Shown here piece by piece: positions 41,898-49,138 of a stretch of DNA of 64,000 bases. Every line of letters begins with the position of its first letter. Positions within the stretch are counted from its first letter, which is position 1. A model generated the notes under the pieces. It was given only the letters and a program-made list of their open reading frames with translations, did not search any database and was not told the DNA's origin. The stretch is from Kosakonia oryzae (GTDB lineage: Bacteria > Pseudomonadota > Gammaproteobacteria > Enterobacterales > Enterobacteriaceae). The position numbers and the translations under genes are program-made. The DNA is taken from assembly GCF_001658025.2 (NCBI RefSeq), contig NZ_CP014007.2, positions 5,270,001-5,334,000 of the forward strand, read 5' to 3'.

Positions 41898-42295
41898 AAA
41901 AATTAATGCTAATTGCGTGGTCGCTTTTACTGAGTGGTTGCATGGTAGATAACTCACCCTACCGGGCCGCTAATATTTCATTATCTGCAAATGGACAACC
42001 TTGCGTTACGGTATCGAAGGATTCACTGACCAGTGACGGAAAATCAAAATTGCTGGTTCTCAGAGTATCTGAGCGAGCCCCGGACAATAATATGAAACAG
42101 GTCTGGGAACGTGATGATATGAGTAACCCAACGCTGACTGTGATACCTGATAAATGTCTGCCCGTTGATTACCACTTTGAGAAAGGTAAAGAGTACAGCG
42201 TCACAGCAATCACTGCCTTTTCAGCAAGTGAAGTGGGGACTAAACGTATATGGTCTGCAGGTTTCAACCTGGAGGATTTAGCCCCAAAACGATGA
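41894..42295 (+). CDS. Periplasmic lipoprotein, putative immunity protein
   Basis: A 133-residue protein with a lipoprotein signal: MKKLMLIAWSLLLSGC, lipid-modified Cys at 16, and Met at +2, which predicts outer-membrane sorting. The mature part is small, beta-rich in appearance, and has two further Cys. Its ATG overlaps the peptidase stop (ATGA), so the two are made together. Layout is that of a T6SS-type effector with a periplasmic immunity lipoprotein. The stop abuts the S stop with no gap. Confidence 0.72.
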   Translation: MKKLMLIAWSLLLSGCMVDNSPYRAANISLSANGQPCVTVSKDSLTSDGKSKLLVLRVSERAPDNNMKQVWERDDMSNPTLTVIPDKCLPVDYHFEKGKEYSVTAITAFSASEVGTKRIWSAGFNLEDLAPKR

Positions 42296-42739
42296 TCATA
42301 GATGTTTAAAGATGACGTCCTCTATCATCACAATACCCTCTTTGTTTAAGCCCAGCAGAAGCCGTCGCGGATACACAATATCAGGACGGTTTCGGGCCGG
42401 TTTGTCCTTTAACCTATACTGATGAACCCGCGCTATGCGCTGTACCTTCCCGGTAAATTCAACCACTGCTGCACTGTCATCGCCGCTGGCTTTCATATAG
42501 CGATTAGTACGCAGCTTCGCGAACATTTCCCGCTTAATCCGGCCTTTCTTTGCGCGAAGTGGCTGCGGTTTTCGCTTTGCGTACGGCGAGCCATCCGGGT
42601 TTTTCTGGGCTTTTATACGCTGCTGTTGCTGCTGTCGCAGCTTCTTCGCTATCTCCACAGTGAGACGCCGACGGCCAGCAGGTGACAGCGCCGCCAGCAG
42701 CCCGGCAAGCTCACTTTCAAACGGTTTAAATTCAGTCAC
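42296..42739 (-). CDS. S: P2 gpS-like tail completion protein
   Basis: A 147-residue protein of the P2 gpS/phage virion morphogenesis family (LSPAGRRRLTVEIAKKLRQQ at about 18-37, VQRIARVHQYRLKDKPARNR further on). GTG start, overlapping the end of R. Slightly shorter than P2 gpS (150). Intact, and the last complete tail gene before the deletion. Confidence 0.92.
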   Translation of the reverse strand: MTEFKPFESELAGLLAALSPAGRRRLTVEIAKKLRQQQQQRIKAQKNPDGSPYAKRKPQPLRAKKGRIKREMFAKLRTNRYMKASGDDSAAVVEFTGKVQRIARVHQYRLKDKPARNRPDIVYPRRLLLGLNKEGIVMIEDVIFKHL

Positions 42740-42866
42740 CCCATTTACTCACCAGTTCGCCATTAATGTACAGCTCCACCGGACGTGTGACCGGCTCCGG
42801 CGGGGGCGGTGTAGGGCGTAACGCCCCGAACTTCAACGCCCATTTGAGCCAAAAGCCGTTAAACAT
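42732..42866 (-). pseudogene. R: Remnant of P2 gene R (C-terminal end, possibly chimeric)
   Basis: The frame ends EPVTRPVELYINGELVSKWG, a gpR-type C-terminus, and overlaps the start of S as in P2. Upstream the residues read MFNGFWLKWALKFGALRP and then reach a stop at 42882-42884, whereas P2 gpR has about 155 residues. The N-terminal part does not look like gpR, so this may be the deletion junction or a new start fused to the R tail. Confidence 0.6.
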
Positions 42867-42894
42867 TGCTGACTGAGACGCTCAACCTGCGTAA

Positions 42895-43143
42895 GTTGAT
42901 TATGAAAAATTTTGCGGGGTCTTACGCAACGTGAAACCTGACATTCCACCCAATCAGGCAACACATATTCTGCGCCACACTTTCGCAAGCCATTTCATGA
43001 TGAACGGGGGAAATATTATTGCCCTGCAACAGATTCTCGGGCATGCAAGCATTCAGCAGGCAATGGCCTATGCGCACCTTGCTCCTGACTACCTGCAAAA
43101 TGCTGTCGCATTGAACCCCCTTAACGGAGGAGTGACGGTATAA
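42895..43143 (+). pseudogene. int: P2-like integrase, C-terminal fragment
   Basis: About 82 codons of a tyrosine recombinase. Box II HILRHTFASHFMMNGGN (catalytic Arg and His), the LGHAS segment, and the nucleophile region AMAYAHLAPDYLQ are present, but the N-terminal arm-binding domain, core-binding domain and first catalytic Arg are gone. An in-frame stop lies at 42892-42894. It runs toward the right att site as P2 int does. It cannot act alone. Confidence 0.92.
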
Positions 43144-43157
43144 ATCATCTCTCTGAG

Positions 43158-43178
43158 TGTCCACATTGTGTCCACATT
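43158..43178. promoter_or_regulatory. Int arm-type sites, right end
   Basis: Two exact tandem copies of AATGTGGACA on the minus strand (43158-43167 and 43169-43178), 11-nt period, mirroring the pair at 28946-28966. These are the expected integrase arm-binding sites. Confidence 0.6.
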
Positions 43179-43260
43179 CAGAGGATTTTGAAACCGTTCC
43201 ATACCGTTACAGCTTTTTCTAAGTTGCTGTTTTATTTAGAATGATGTGTAAGTAATTGAT

Positions 43261-43302
43261 AAAAAAAACCCCCACATCATGTGGGGGAAGACAGGGATGG
43301 TG
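43261..43302. repeat. attR: right copy of the 42-bp prophage direct repeat
   Basis: Identical to 28854-28895. On the minus strand this copy is the natural 3' end of cpxP mRNA and of the CpxQ sRNA, including the terminator stem CCCCCACAT/ATGTGGGGG and its U-tract. Confidence 0.92.
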
Positions 43303-43318
43303 TCTATGGCAAGGAAAA
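43261..43318 (-). ncRNA. cpxQ: CpxQ small RNA (3'-UTR of cpxP)
   Basis: Read on the minus strand, 11 nt after the cpxP stop, the segment begins UUUUCCUUGCCAUAGACACC and ends with the GGGGG-U8 terminator. It matches the 58-nt Hfq-dependent CpxQ of Salmonella/E. coli as I recall it, with an altered terminator loop. CpxQ is released from cpxP mRNA by RNase E and represses extracytoplasmic protein mRNAs under envelope stress. The whole sRNA stays with cpxP; the prophage lies beyond its end. Confidence 0.88.
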
Positions 43319-43328
43319 ACAGGGTTTG

Positions 43329-43823
43329 TTACCTGGTACTACTGCTACTTAACTCGGTCATCGGTGAACTTTGCTGCATTTGCGCTACGCTGCGTAACTG
43401 GTTCATCCGTTGTTGATGCTTCTGGTTCAAAACCGCTTGCTGCTCCGGCGTGAGCAGGTTGTACATCTGGTTGCGCACTCTGGCCATTTCAACCTGACGA
43501 GCTACCTGTTCCTGCGCCATTTTTTCTGCCTGAGCGCGCACAGCGTTTTCATCAAATTTTTCTGCGATGACAAGGCGATGCATTGTCTCCATTTCGCTAA
43601 CATTAACAGGAGGCTGATCGTGCCGCGCCTGTCTCATGAGATCCCGCATCTGTTGACGCTGGTGTTCCGTTAAATTAATACCGTCGAACATATGGCTCTG
43701 AACACTGCGCTGCGCGAATCCCTCAGTCGGGTGCCAGTTATCGCCTGTTTCAACGTCAGCAGCACGACTAACCGTGCTTAACGCCAGCGTTGAGGCCATG
43801 ACGGCAGCGGTAACGATGCGCAT
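43329..43823 (-). CDS. cpxP: Periplasmic Cpx regulator / chaperone CpxP
   Basis: A 164-residue protein that binds CpxA and damps the Cpx response, and helps deliver misfolded proteins to DegP. Signal peptide [20 protein letters not shown], then two LTxxQ motifs: [15 protein letters not shown] and [15 protein letters not shown] 43823 is chosen: GGAG lies 6 nt before it and it matches E. coli; the frame start at 43859 adds 12 residues. Divergent from cpxRA with a CpxR box between. Confidence 0.96.
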   Translation of the reverse strand: MRIVTAAVMASTLALSTVSRAADVETGDNWHPTEGFAQRSVQSHMFDGINLTEHQRQQMRDLMRQARHDQPPVNVSEMETMHRLVIAEKFDENAVRAQAEKMAQEQVARQVEMARVRNQMYNLLTPEQQAVLNQKHQQRMNQLRSVAQMQQSSPMTELSSSSTR

Positions 43824-43904
43824 CATTTGCTCCAGTAACCTTTTCATCTCTCGATTCAACGATAATGAGTCTACGATTCAGGCTGCAAACATGCGTCAGG
43901 GGGT

Positions 43905-43919
43905 GTAAAACAACGTAAA
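43905..43919. promoter_or_regulatory. CpxR box in the cpxP-cpxRA divergent region
   Basis: GTAAA-ACAAC-GTAAA matches the CpxR consensus GTAAA-N5-GTAAA exactly. It lies 82 nt from the cpxP start and 56 nt from the cpxR start, so it can drive cpxP (and CpxQ) and autoregulate cpxRA. Confidence 0.92.
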
Positions 43920-43974
43920 GTCATGGATTAGCGACTCTTGATGACGTAATTTCTGCCTCGGAGGTAGTTAAACA

Positions 43975-44673
43975 ATGAATAAAATCCTTTTAGTAGATGA
44001 TGACCGAGAGCTTACTTCCTTGTTAAAGGAGCTACTCGACATGGAAGGTTTTAATGTGCTCGTTGCCCATGACGGAGAGCAGGCGCTCGACCTCCTCGAC
44101 GACAGCATCGACTTGCTTTTACTCGATGTCATGATGCCGAAGAAAAATGGTATCGACACACTTAAAGAGCTACGCCAGACACACCAGACACCGGTAATTA
44201 TGTTAACTGCGCGCGGCAGCGAGCTCGATCGCGTCCTTGGCCTTGAGCTGGGCGCGGATGACTATCTGCCGAAACCCTTTAACGATCGTGAACTGGTCGC
44301 GCGTATTCGTGCGATCCTGCGCCGTTCCCACTGGAGCGAGCAACAACAAAGCAGCGACAATGGTTCACCCACGCTGGAAGTGGATGCACTGAGCCTCAAT
44401 CCGGGTCGCCAGGAAGCCAGTTTTGATGGGCAATCACTGGAACTTACAGGCACTGAATTCACCCTGCTCTATCTGCTGGCTCAGCATTTAGGCCAGGTCG
44501 TTTCACGTGAACATTTGAGCCAGGAAGTGCTGGGTAAACGCCTGACGCCGTTCGATCGTGCCATCGACATGCACATCTCCAACCTGCGCCGCAAGTTGCC
44601 GGACCGCAAAGATGGGCATCCGTGGTTTAAAACCCTGCGTGGTCGCGGTTATCTGATGGTATCCGCTTCATGA
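43975..44673 (+). CDS. cpxR: Envelope-stress response regulator CpxR
   Basis: A 232-residue OmpR/PhoB-family regulator. Receiver domain at about 1-115 with acidic pocket VDDD (7-10) and phospho-acceptor D51 (LLLLDVMMP); C-terminal winged helix (ELTGTEFTLLYLLAQHLGQV, then DMHISNLRRKL). Overlaps cpxA by 4 nt. Confidence 0.99.
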   Translation: MNKILLVDDDRELTSLLKELLDMEGFNVLVAHDGEQALDLLDDSIDLLLLDVMMPKKNGIDTLKELRQTHQTPVIMLTARGSELDRVLGLELGADDYLPKPFNDRELVARIRAILRRSHWSEQQQSSDNGSPTLEVDALSLNPGRQEASFDGQSLELTGTEFTLLYLLAQHLGQVVSREHLSQEVLGKRLTPFDRAIDMHISNLRRKLPDRKDGHPWFKTLRGRGYLMVSAS

Positions 44674-46043
44674 TAGGAAGTTTGACCGCCCGCATCTTTG
44701 CCATTTTCTGGTTAACGCTGGCGCTGGTGCTGATGCTGGTGCTGATGGTGCCGAAGCTGGATTCCCGTCAAATGACGGAGCTTCTGGACAGCGAACAGCG
44801 TCAGGGCGTGATGATTGAACAGCATGTTGAAGCAGAACTGGCCAATGACCCGCCGAACGACCTGATGTGGTGGCGCAGGCTGTTTCGCGCTATCGACAAA
44901 TGGGCGCCGCCGGGTCAACGCCTGCTGCTGGTCACCAGCGAAGGGCGAGTCATTGGCGCCGAACGCAACGAAATGCAGATTATCCGCAACTTTATAGGCC
45001 AGGCGGATAACTCAGACCATCCGCAGAAGAAAAAGTATGGCCGGGTTGAGATGGTAGGGCCGTTCTCCGTTCGCGACGGAGAAGACAACTATCAACTCTA
45101 TCTCATCCGCCCTGCCAGCAACTCACAATCTGACTTTATCAATTTGCTGTTTGACCGCCCGTTACTGCTGCTGATCGTCACCATGCTTATCAGTTCGCCG
45201 CTGCTGCTGTGGCTGGCGTGGAGCCTGGCGAAACCCGCACGTAAACTGAAAAACGCGGCGGATGAAGTGGCCCAGGGCAACCTGCGACAGCACCCGGAGC
45301 TGGAAGCCGGGCCGCAGGAATTCCTTGCCGCCGGGGCCAGTTTTAACCAGATGGTGACCGCGCTGGAACGCATGATGACCGCCCAGCAGCGCCTGTTGTC
45401 CGACATCTCCCATGAGTTGCGCACGCCGCTGACGCGTTTACAGCTTGGTACTGCGTTGCTGCGTCGTCGCAGCGGTGAAAGTAAAGAACTGGAACGTATC
45501 GAAACGGAAGCTCAGCGGCTGGACAGCATGATCAACGATCTGCTGGTGATGTCGCGCAATCAGCAGAAAAACGCGCTGGTCAGTGAAACCGTAAAAGCTA
45601 ATCAGATGTGGAACGAAGTGCTGGATAACGCGGCCTTCGAAGCGGAGCAGATGGGCAAATCGTTCACGGTGAATTTCCCGCCAGGACCGTGGCCGCTGTA
45701 CGGTAACCCCAGCGCGCTGGAAAGCGCGGTGGAGAACATCGTGCGTAACGCGCTGCGCTATTCGCACAGTAAAATCGAAGTGAGTTTTGCGGTGGATAAA
45801 GACGGCATCACCATTAACGTGGACGATGACGGCCCCGGCGTCAGTCCGGAAGATCGGGAACAGATTTTCCGCCCGTTCTACCGCACCGACGAAGCGCGCG
45901 ATCGCGAATCCGGTGGCACGGGTCTCGGGCTGGCGATTGTCGAAACGGCTATTCAGCAACATCGCGGCTGGGTGAAAGCTGACGACAGCCCGCTTGGCGG
46001 GTTACGCTTAACGCTCTGGCTACCGCTGTACAAACGCGCCTGA
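44670..46043 (+). CDS. cpxA: Envelope-stress sensor histidine kinase CpxA
   Basis: A 457-residue inner-membrane kinase/phosphatase. Two membrane segments (about 8-28 and 164-185) frame a periplasmic sensor that interacts with CpxP. A HAMP region follows, then the phospho-accepting His in LLSDISHELRTPLTRLQLGT (near 248) and the ATP-binding N, G1 and G2 boxes (NIVRNALRYS, VDDDGPGV, GGTGLGLAIV). Length equals E. coli CpxA. Confidence 0.98.
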   Translation: MIGSLTARIFAIFWLTLALVLMLVLMVPKLDSRQMTELLDSEQRQGVMIEQHVEAELANDPPNDLMWWRRLFRAIDKWAPPGQRLLLVTSEGRVIGAERNEMQIIRNFIGQADNSDHPQKKKYGRVEMVGPFSVRDGEDNYQLYLIRPASNSQSDFINLLFDRPLLLLIVTMLISSPLLLWLAWSLAKPARKLKNAADEVAQGNLRQHPELEAGPQEFLAAGASFNQMVTALERMMTAQQRLLSDISHELRTPLTRLQLGTALLRRRSGESKELERIETEAQRLDSMINDLLVMSRNQQKNALVSETVKANQMWNEVLDNAAFEAEQMGKSFTVNFPPGPWPLYGNPSALESAVENIVRNALRYSHSKIEVSFAVDKDGITINVDDDGPGVSPEDREQIFRPFYRTDEARDRESGGTGLGLAIVETAIQQHRGWVKADDSPLGGLRLTLWLPLYKRA

Positions 46044-46045
46044 TA

Positions 46046-46078
46046 AAAACGCCCTCTCAGCACAGAGGGCGTTTTTTT
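46046..46078. terminator. cpxRA terminator, shared with convergent yiiM
   Basis: AAAACGCCCTCT and AGAGGGCGTTTT pair perfectly around a 6-nt loop, with T-tracts on both strands. Confidence 0.85.
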
Positions 46079-46751
46079 ATTTTCCCCACAGTCGGCGCGA
46101 CTGATCCTCAATCTTGCCGTGAGTGCGTCGATTCTGCATGGTACGCGTCCAGCTCGCCGACAACCCCGCAGCCGAAAGCAGACGGTGATATTGTTCATCA
46201 TCAAACGGCTGAAACCACGCAATCGCCGCCGCGTCATACACGCTGACATCGCTGACCCGGGAGAGCAGTTCAAGCGGCGCTTCTGCCGAGACTTTCCCCG
46301 CAGCAACCACACGATAAAGCCAGCCGACGCGGCCACTGTCCTGCATCTGCGCGGAAATGTCGCTAATACCGAAATGGAAGTTAAGTTTGAAGCAGGGCGA
46401 GCGCGGCTGCGTTACCTGAATCAGCGTATCGCCCCAGCGAAAAATATCGCCGATAAACACGTTCTGCTCGGTCAGCCCTTCCGTTGAGAGGTTCTCGCCA
46501 AACGCTGGCGCGCAAAACAGCGCGGCTTGCTCCGGGAACATCTGCGCCCAGTGGGCATAGTGTTCACGCGGATAGTGGCACAACGCACGATCGGTTCCAC
46601 CGTGGTAACTTTTTTCCGCCTGCTCGTCACCCGCAATGCCCAATTCCGTGAGGAGAAGCTCGCCTTCCACCTGCAATTTAGCAATCGCACTTGGCCGACT
46701 GCCGTCATAATCCCTTATTTTTCCAGTAAAAACGTCTACCTGATATTGCAT
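46077..46751 (-). CDS. yiiM: MOSC-domain 6-N-hydroxylaminopurine resistance protein YiiM
   Basis: A 224-residue MOSC-domain molybdenum-cofactor protein of the YiiM type, linked to reduction of N-hydroxylated compounds. The HYPREHYAHWAQMFPEQ, FGENLSTEGL and TQPRSPCFKLNFHFG segments are typical; the Cys in RSPC is the likely Mo ligand. Same length as E. coli YiiM and same place beside cpxA. Confidence 0.95.
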   Translation of the reverse strand: MQYQVDVFTGKIRDYDGSRPSAIAKLQVEGELLLTELGIAGDEQAEKSYHGGTDRALCHYPREHYAHWAQMFPEQAALFCAPAFGENLSTEGLTEQNVFIGDIFRWGDTLIQVTQPRSPCFKLNFHFGISDISAQMQDSGRVGWLYRVVAAGKVSAEAPLELLSRVSDVSVYDAAAIAWFQPFDDEQYHRLLSAAGLSASWTRTMQNRRTHGKIEDQSRRLWGK

Positions 46752-46911
46752 GTTCCCTCCTCCCGCTCGTCGTCATCACGCTATTACATCACATTTGTTT
46801 GCTGACCTAACCTGCAAAAATGCGACATTCATGCCGATCCCCACCGGCCGGGCGTGCTATCACTTAACACAGTATTTGAAACGCAATTTCATTAATTAAG
46901 GAGGTTACAAC

Positions 46912-47802
46912 GTGATCCGCGAAACATCTTTCTCCGGTGTCTGGTGCCCTTCCATCACGCCAATGGACAGCGAAGGGAAGCCTGACCTTAGCGCACTGAG
47001 CCAGCATATCGCCCGGCTGGCCGCGGCGAAAATCGATGTGGTCTTGCTGATGGGCAGCATCGGCGAGTTTGCCTCCTTCTCGCTGGAAGAGCGGCTGCTG
47101 TTGATTCGTGAAGCCCGCGGCATGTCGCCGATAACCATGGTGGCCAACATCTCTTCCACCTGCTTTAACGATATTCTGTGGATGGCTGATGAAGCCTGGC
47201 GCACAGGCTATGACGCGGTCATGGTGCTGCCGCCGTACTATTACGGGCAAACGCAAAACCAACTGTTGAGCTACTTCCGCGCTCTGGGCAAAGCGATAAG
47301 CGGCAAATGGTTCGCCTATAACTTTCCGGCGCGTACCGGCTGCGATCTGACGCCGGAGTTGGTCGCCACGCTGGCGGCGGAATTCCCGGATTTTGCTGGC
47401 ATCAAAGATACCGTCGATTGCCAGTCGCATACCCGTAATATGATTCAGGCCACCGCGCAGGTGCGTGAGGATTTTGCCGTGCTGTGCGGCTACGACGAGT
47501 ACTTTATCCCCAATCTGCTGGCAGGCGGCGCGGGCGTCATTTCCGGGCTGAATAATGTGATGCCGGAACTGTTTGTCCGGGCGCGAGAGGCGTGGCGTCA
47601 GGGCGATTTGCCGACGTTACATGCAATCCAGCAGGAGAGCGGCAAATTTATGGCGATCTACGCCATTGGCGACGACTTCGTTACCACCATCAAAACCGTG
47701 GTTTCACGCAAATTTGGCTACTGTACGCCGGTTTCACGCAATTTTGGCGGCACGCTGAATGACGAGCAGTGCCAAATTATTGATCGGGTGTTTAGCATTT
47801 GA
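46912..47802 (+). CDS. DapA/NanA-family aldolase, perhaps 2-keto-3-deoxygluconate aldolase
   Basis: A 296-residue class I aldolase-type TIM barrel. Schiff-base lysine K165 (FAGIKDTVDC), catalytic Tyr136 (FAYNFPARTG) and a GSIGE loop at 49-53, where DapA has GTTGE. GTG start with AAGGAGGT well placed. It faces kdgT, the 2-keto-3-deoxygluconate carrier, and is absent from the E. coli yiiM-kdgT interval. I infer it may split KDG to pyruvate and glyceraldehyde; another 2-keto acid substrate is possible. It is unlikely to be DapA itself. Confidence 0.8.
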   Translation: MIRETSFSGVWCPSITPMDSEGKPDLSALSQHIARLAAAKIDVVLLMGSIGEFASFSLEERLLLIREARGMSPITMVANISSTCFNDILWMADEAWRTGYDAVMVLPPYYYGQTQNQLLSYFRALGKAISGKWFAYNFPARTGCDLTPELVATLAAEFPDFAGIKDTVDCQSHTRNMIQATAQVREDFAVLCGYDEYFIPNLLAGGAGVISGLNNVMPELFVRAREAWRQGDLPTLHAIQQESGKFMAIYAIGDDFVTTIKTVVSRKFGYCTPVSRNFGGTLNDEQCQIIDRVFSI

Positions 47803-47825
47803 CCATAACGGGAAGTGGCTGGATT

Positions 47826-47850
47826 GCCGGATGGCGCAGCGCCATCCGGC
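47826..47850. repeat. REP element
   Basis: GCCGGATGGCGC and its exact complement around a single A, the enterobacterial REP/PU hairpin, between the convergent aldolase and kdgT genes. Confidence 0.85.
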
Positions 47851-47897
47851 TTGAGAGTTTTGTAACCCCGGCAAACGTAGCGCCACCGGGCAACGCA

Positions 47898-48881
47898 TTA
47901 TTTCACTGCGTTACGCATCACCACTTCCGCCTCTGCCGCTTTCACCTTGCGCGACCAGACGGACGTTAAAATCGGCACCAGAATCGAGGTGACAATCACC
48001 GAGGTCGCCACCAGCGCGGTTGCGGCCGGCGCCATCGGTTTAAAGTCCGGCACCATTTCGGCGATCAGCACCGGCGTTGCCACTGCCGCGCCCGCAGAAC
48101 TGGAGGCCGCCAGCCCTGCTGTACCATCGCCGCCGCCAATCAGTTTATCGGCGATAATCAGCGGAATGCCGGTAATCACAATCACCGCCAGCCCCAGCAA
48201 AATCCCCAACAAACCGGTCTGCGCAATCACGCTTAAATCAATCGTGTTACCCAAGGCGAAAGCAAAGAACGGGATCAGCGTCTGCACCGCTTTACTGAAA
48301 AATTCCCGCAATTCCGCATCCAGATTACCCAGCGCGAATCCGACCAGAAAAGGCAGCACCGCGCCGACAAATACATGCGGCTCGAACGAGGCGATTCCCG
48401 CGGTGCCGAGGATAATCATCGTCATCAGCGGGCCGGATTCCAGCGACATCAACACGAACGCACCGGCTTCCTCTTTGGTGCCGTACTGCTGCATGATTGA
48501 CGCATACAGCCCGCCGTTCGTCATATCCATCGATGCCACCAGCGCCAGCGTCGATAACCCGGCAAAAAAACCCACCTCCACACCGTGTTCAGGAATCAAC
48601 CGTGAGGCCACGGCCGCCACCACCCAGGCAATCGCAATTTTAGTCACTACCAGCGTGCCGGATTTACGCAACACCGTGCCGGTGGCGCTCAGTTTGATGG
48701 AAGCGCCCATACAGAAAAACCATACCGCCAGAATCGGCACCGTACCGGTAATCATACCGTTAGTGAATGAGCCAAAGTACTTTCCCGCACCGGGCGCAAA
48801 AGTATGGCAGAGAGCGCCGATGAACAAAGGAACCAGCATCATCCCGCCAGGGATTTTTTCGATTGCACGCTTGATTTGCAT
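47898..48881 (-). CDS. kdgT: 2-keto-3-deoxygluconate permease
   Basis: A 327-residue proton-coupled carrier with about ten hydrophobic segments, nearly identical to E. coli KdgT ([20 protein letters not shown] at the start, [20 protein letters not shown]-type central region). ATG 48881 gives the E. coli length; the frame start at 48896 adds five residues. Imports KDG, a product of pectin and gluconate breakdown. Confidence 0.96.
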   Translation of the reverse strand: MQIKRAIEKIPGGMMLVPLFIGALCHTFAPGAGKYFGSFTNGMITGTVPILAVWFFCMGASIKLSATGTVLRKSGTLVVTKIAIAWVVAAVASRLIPEHGVEVGFFAGLSTLALVASMDMTNGGLYASIMQQYGTKEEAGAFVLMSLESGPLMTMIILGTAGIASFEPHVFVGAVLPFLVGFALGNLDAELREFFSKAVQTLIPFFAFALGNTIDLSVIAQTGLLGILLGLAVIVITGIPLIIADKLIGGGDGTAGLAASSSAGAAVATPVLIAEMVPDFKPMAPAATALVATSVIVTSILVPILTSVWSRKVKAAEAEVVMRNAVK

Positions 48882-49075
48882 ATCTTCACCTGTCAAAAAA
48901 CGTCCGATTTTTTGAGCGCTGAACCGCTATGTTTGCGGGACAACAGCAGCGCGGATGAAGAGAGGGTAGACCGGGTTTGGCAGGAGAAAAGTGATCAAAC
49001 AATCATAACAAAACAATATTTCATTATTTTCAGATCAACGTTCCTTTTAACTTTCCGCGTTAGAAATGGCATAAA

Positions 49076-49107
49076 AAAACCCCGACGGCCAGGCCTGACG
49101 GGGTTTT
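49076..49107 (-). terminator. sodA terminator
   Basis: AAAACCCCG and CGGGGTTTT frame an inner stem GGCC...GGCC; T-run on the minus strand. Confidence 0.8.
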
Positions 49108-49138
49108 GACTCACGCTAGCGCGAGAGGGAAAGTAAAC

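Larger units (their letters stand above)
28854..43302. mobile_element. Defective P2-like prophage, tail module only
   Basis: Bounded by a 42-bp direct repeat. From left to right: att, arm sites, ogr, D, U, T, E/E', FII, FI, glycosyltransferase, tail-fibre assembly, H, I, J, W, V, a metallopeptidase-lipoprotein pair, S, the end of R, the end of int, arm sites, att. In P2 the segment between R and int contains lysis, head, replication and immunity genes. All of it is missing, consistent with one deletion of about half the genome. No holin, endolysin, capsid, terminase, portal or CI-like repressor is present. Confidence 0.93.

Noticed and set aside
41355-42295. A type VI secretion cluster around the metallopeptidase-lipoprotein pair
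   Set aside because: No hcp, vgrG, tss or clpV genes are present; the neighbours are P2 tail genes, so any delivery would be by a phage tail or a T6SS elsewhere.
28854-43302. The 42-bp repeat as a possible CRISPR or IS end
   Set aside because: There are only two copies 14.4 kb apart, with no spacer array and no transposase; arm sites, int remnant and P2 gene order make it an att repeat. I saw no CRISPR array in the window.
47947-48915. A 322-codon + strand ORF opposite kdgT
   Set aside because: Ser/Thr/Pro/Ile-rich translation is the usual antisense of a hydrophobic membrane protein gene.
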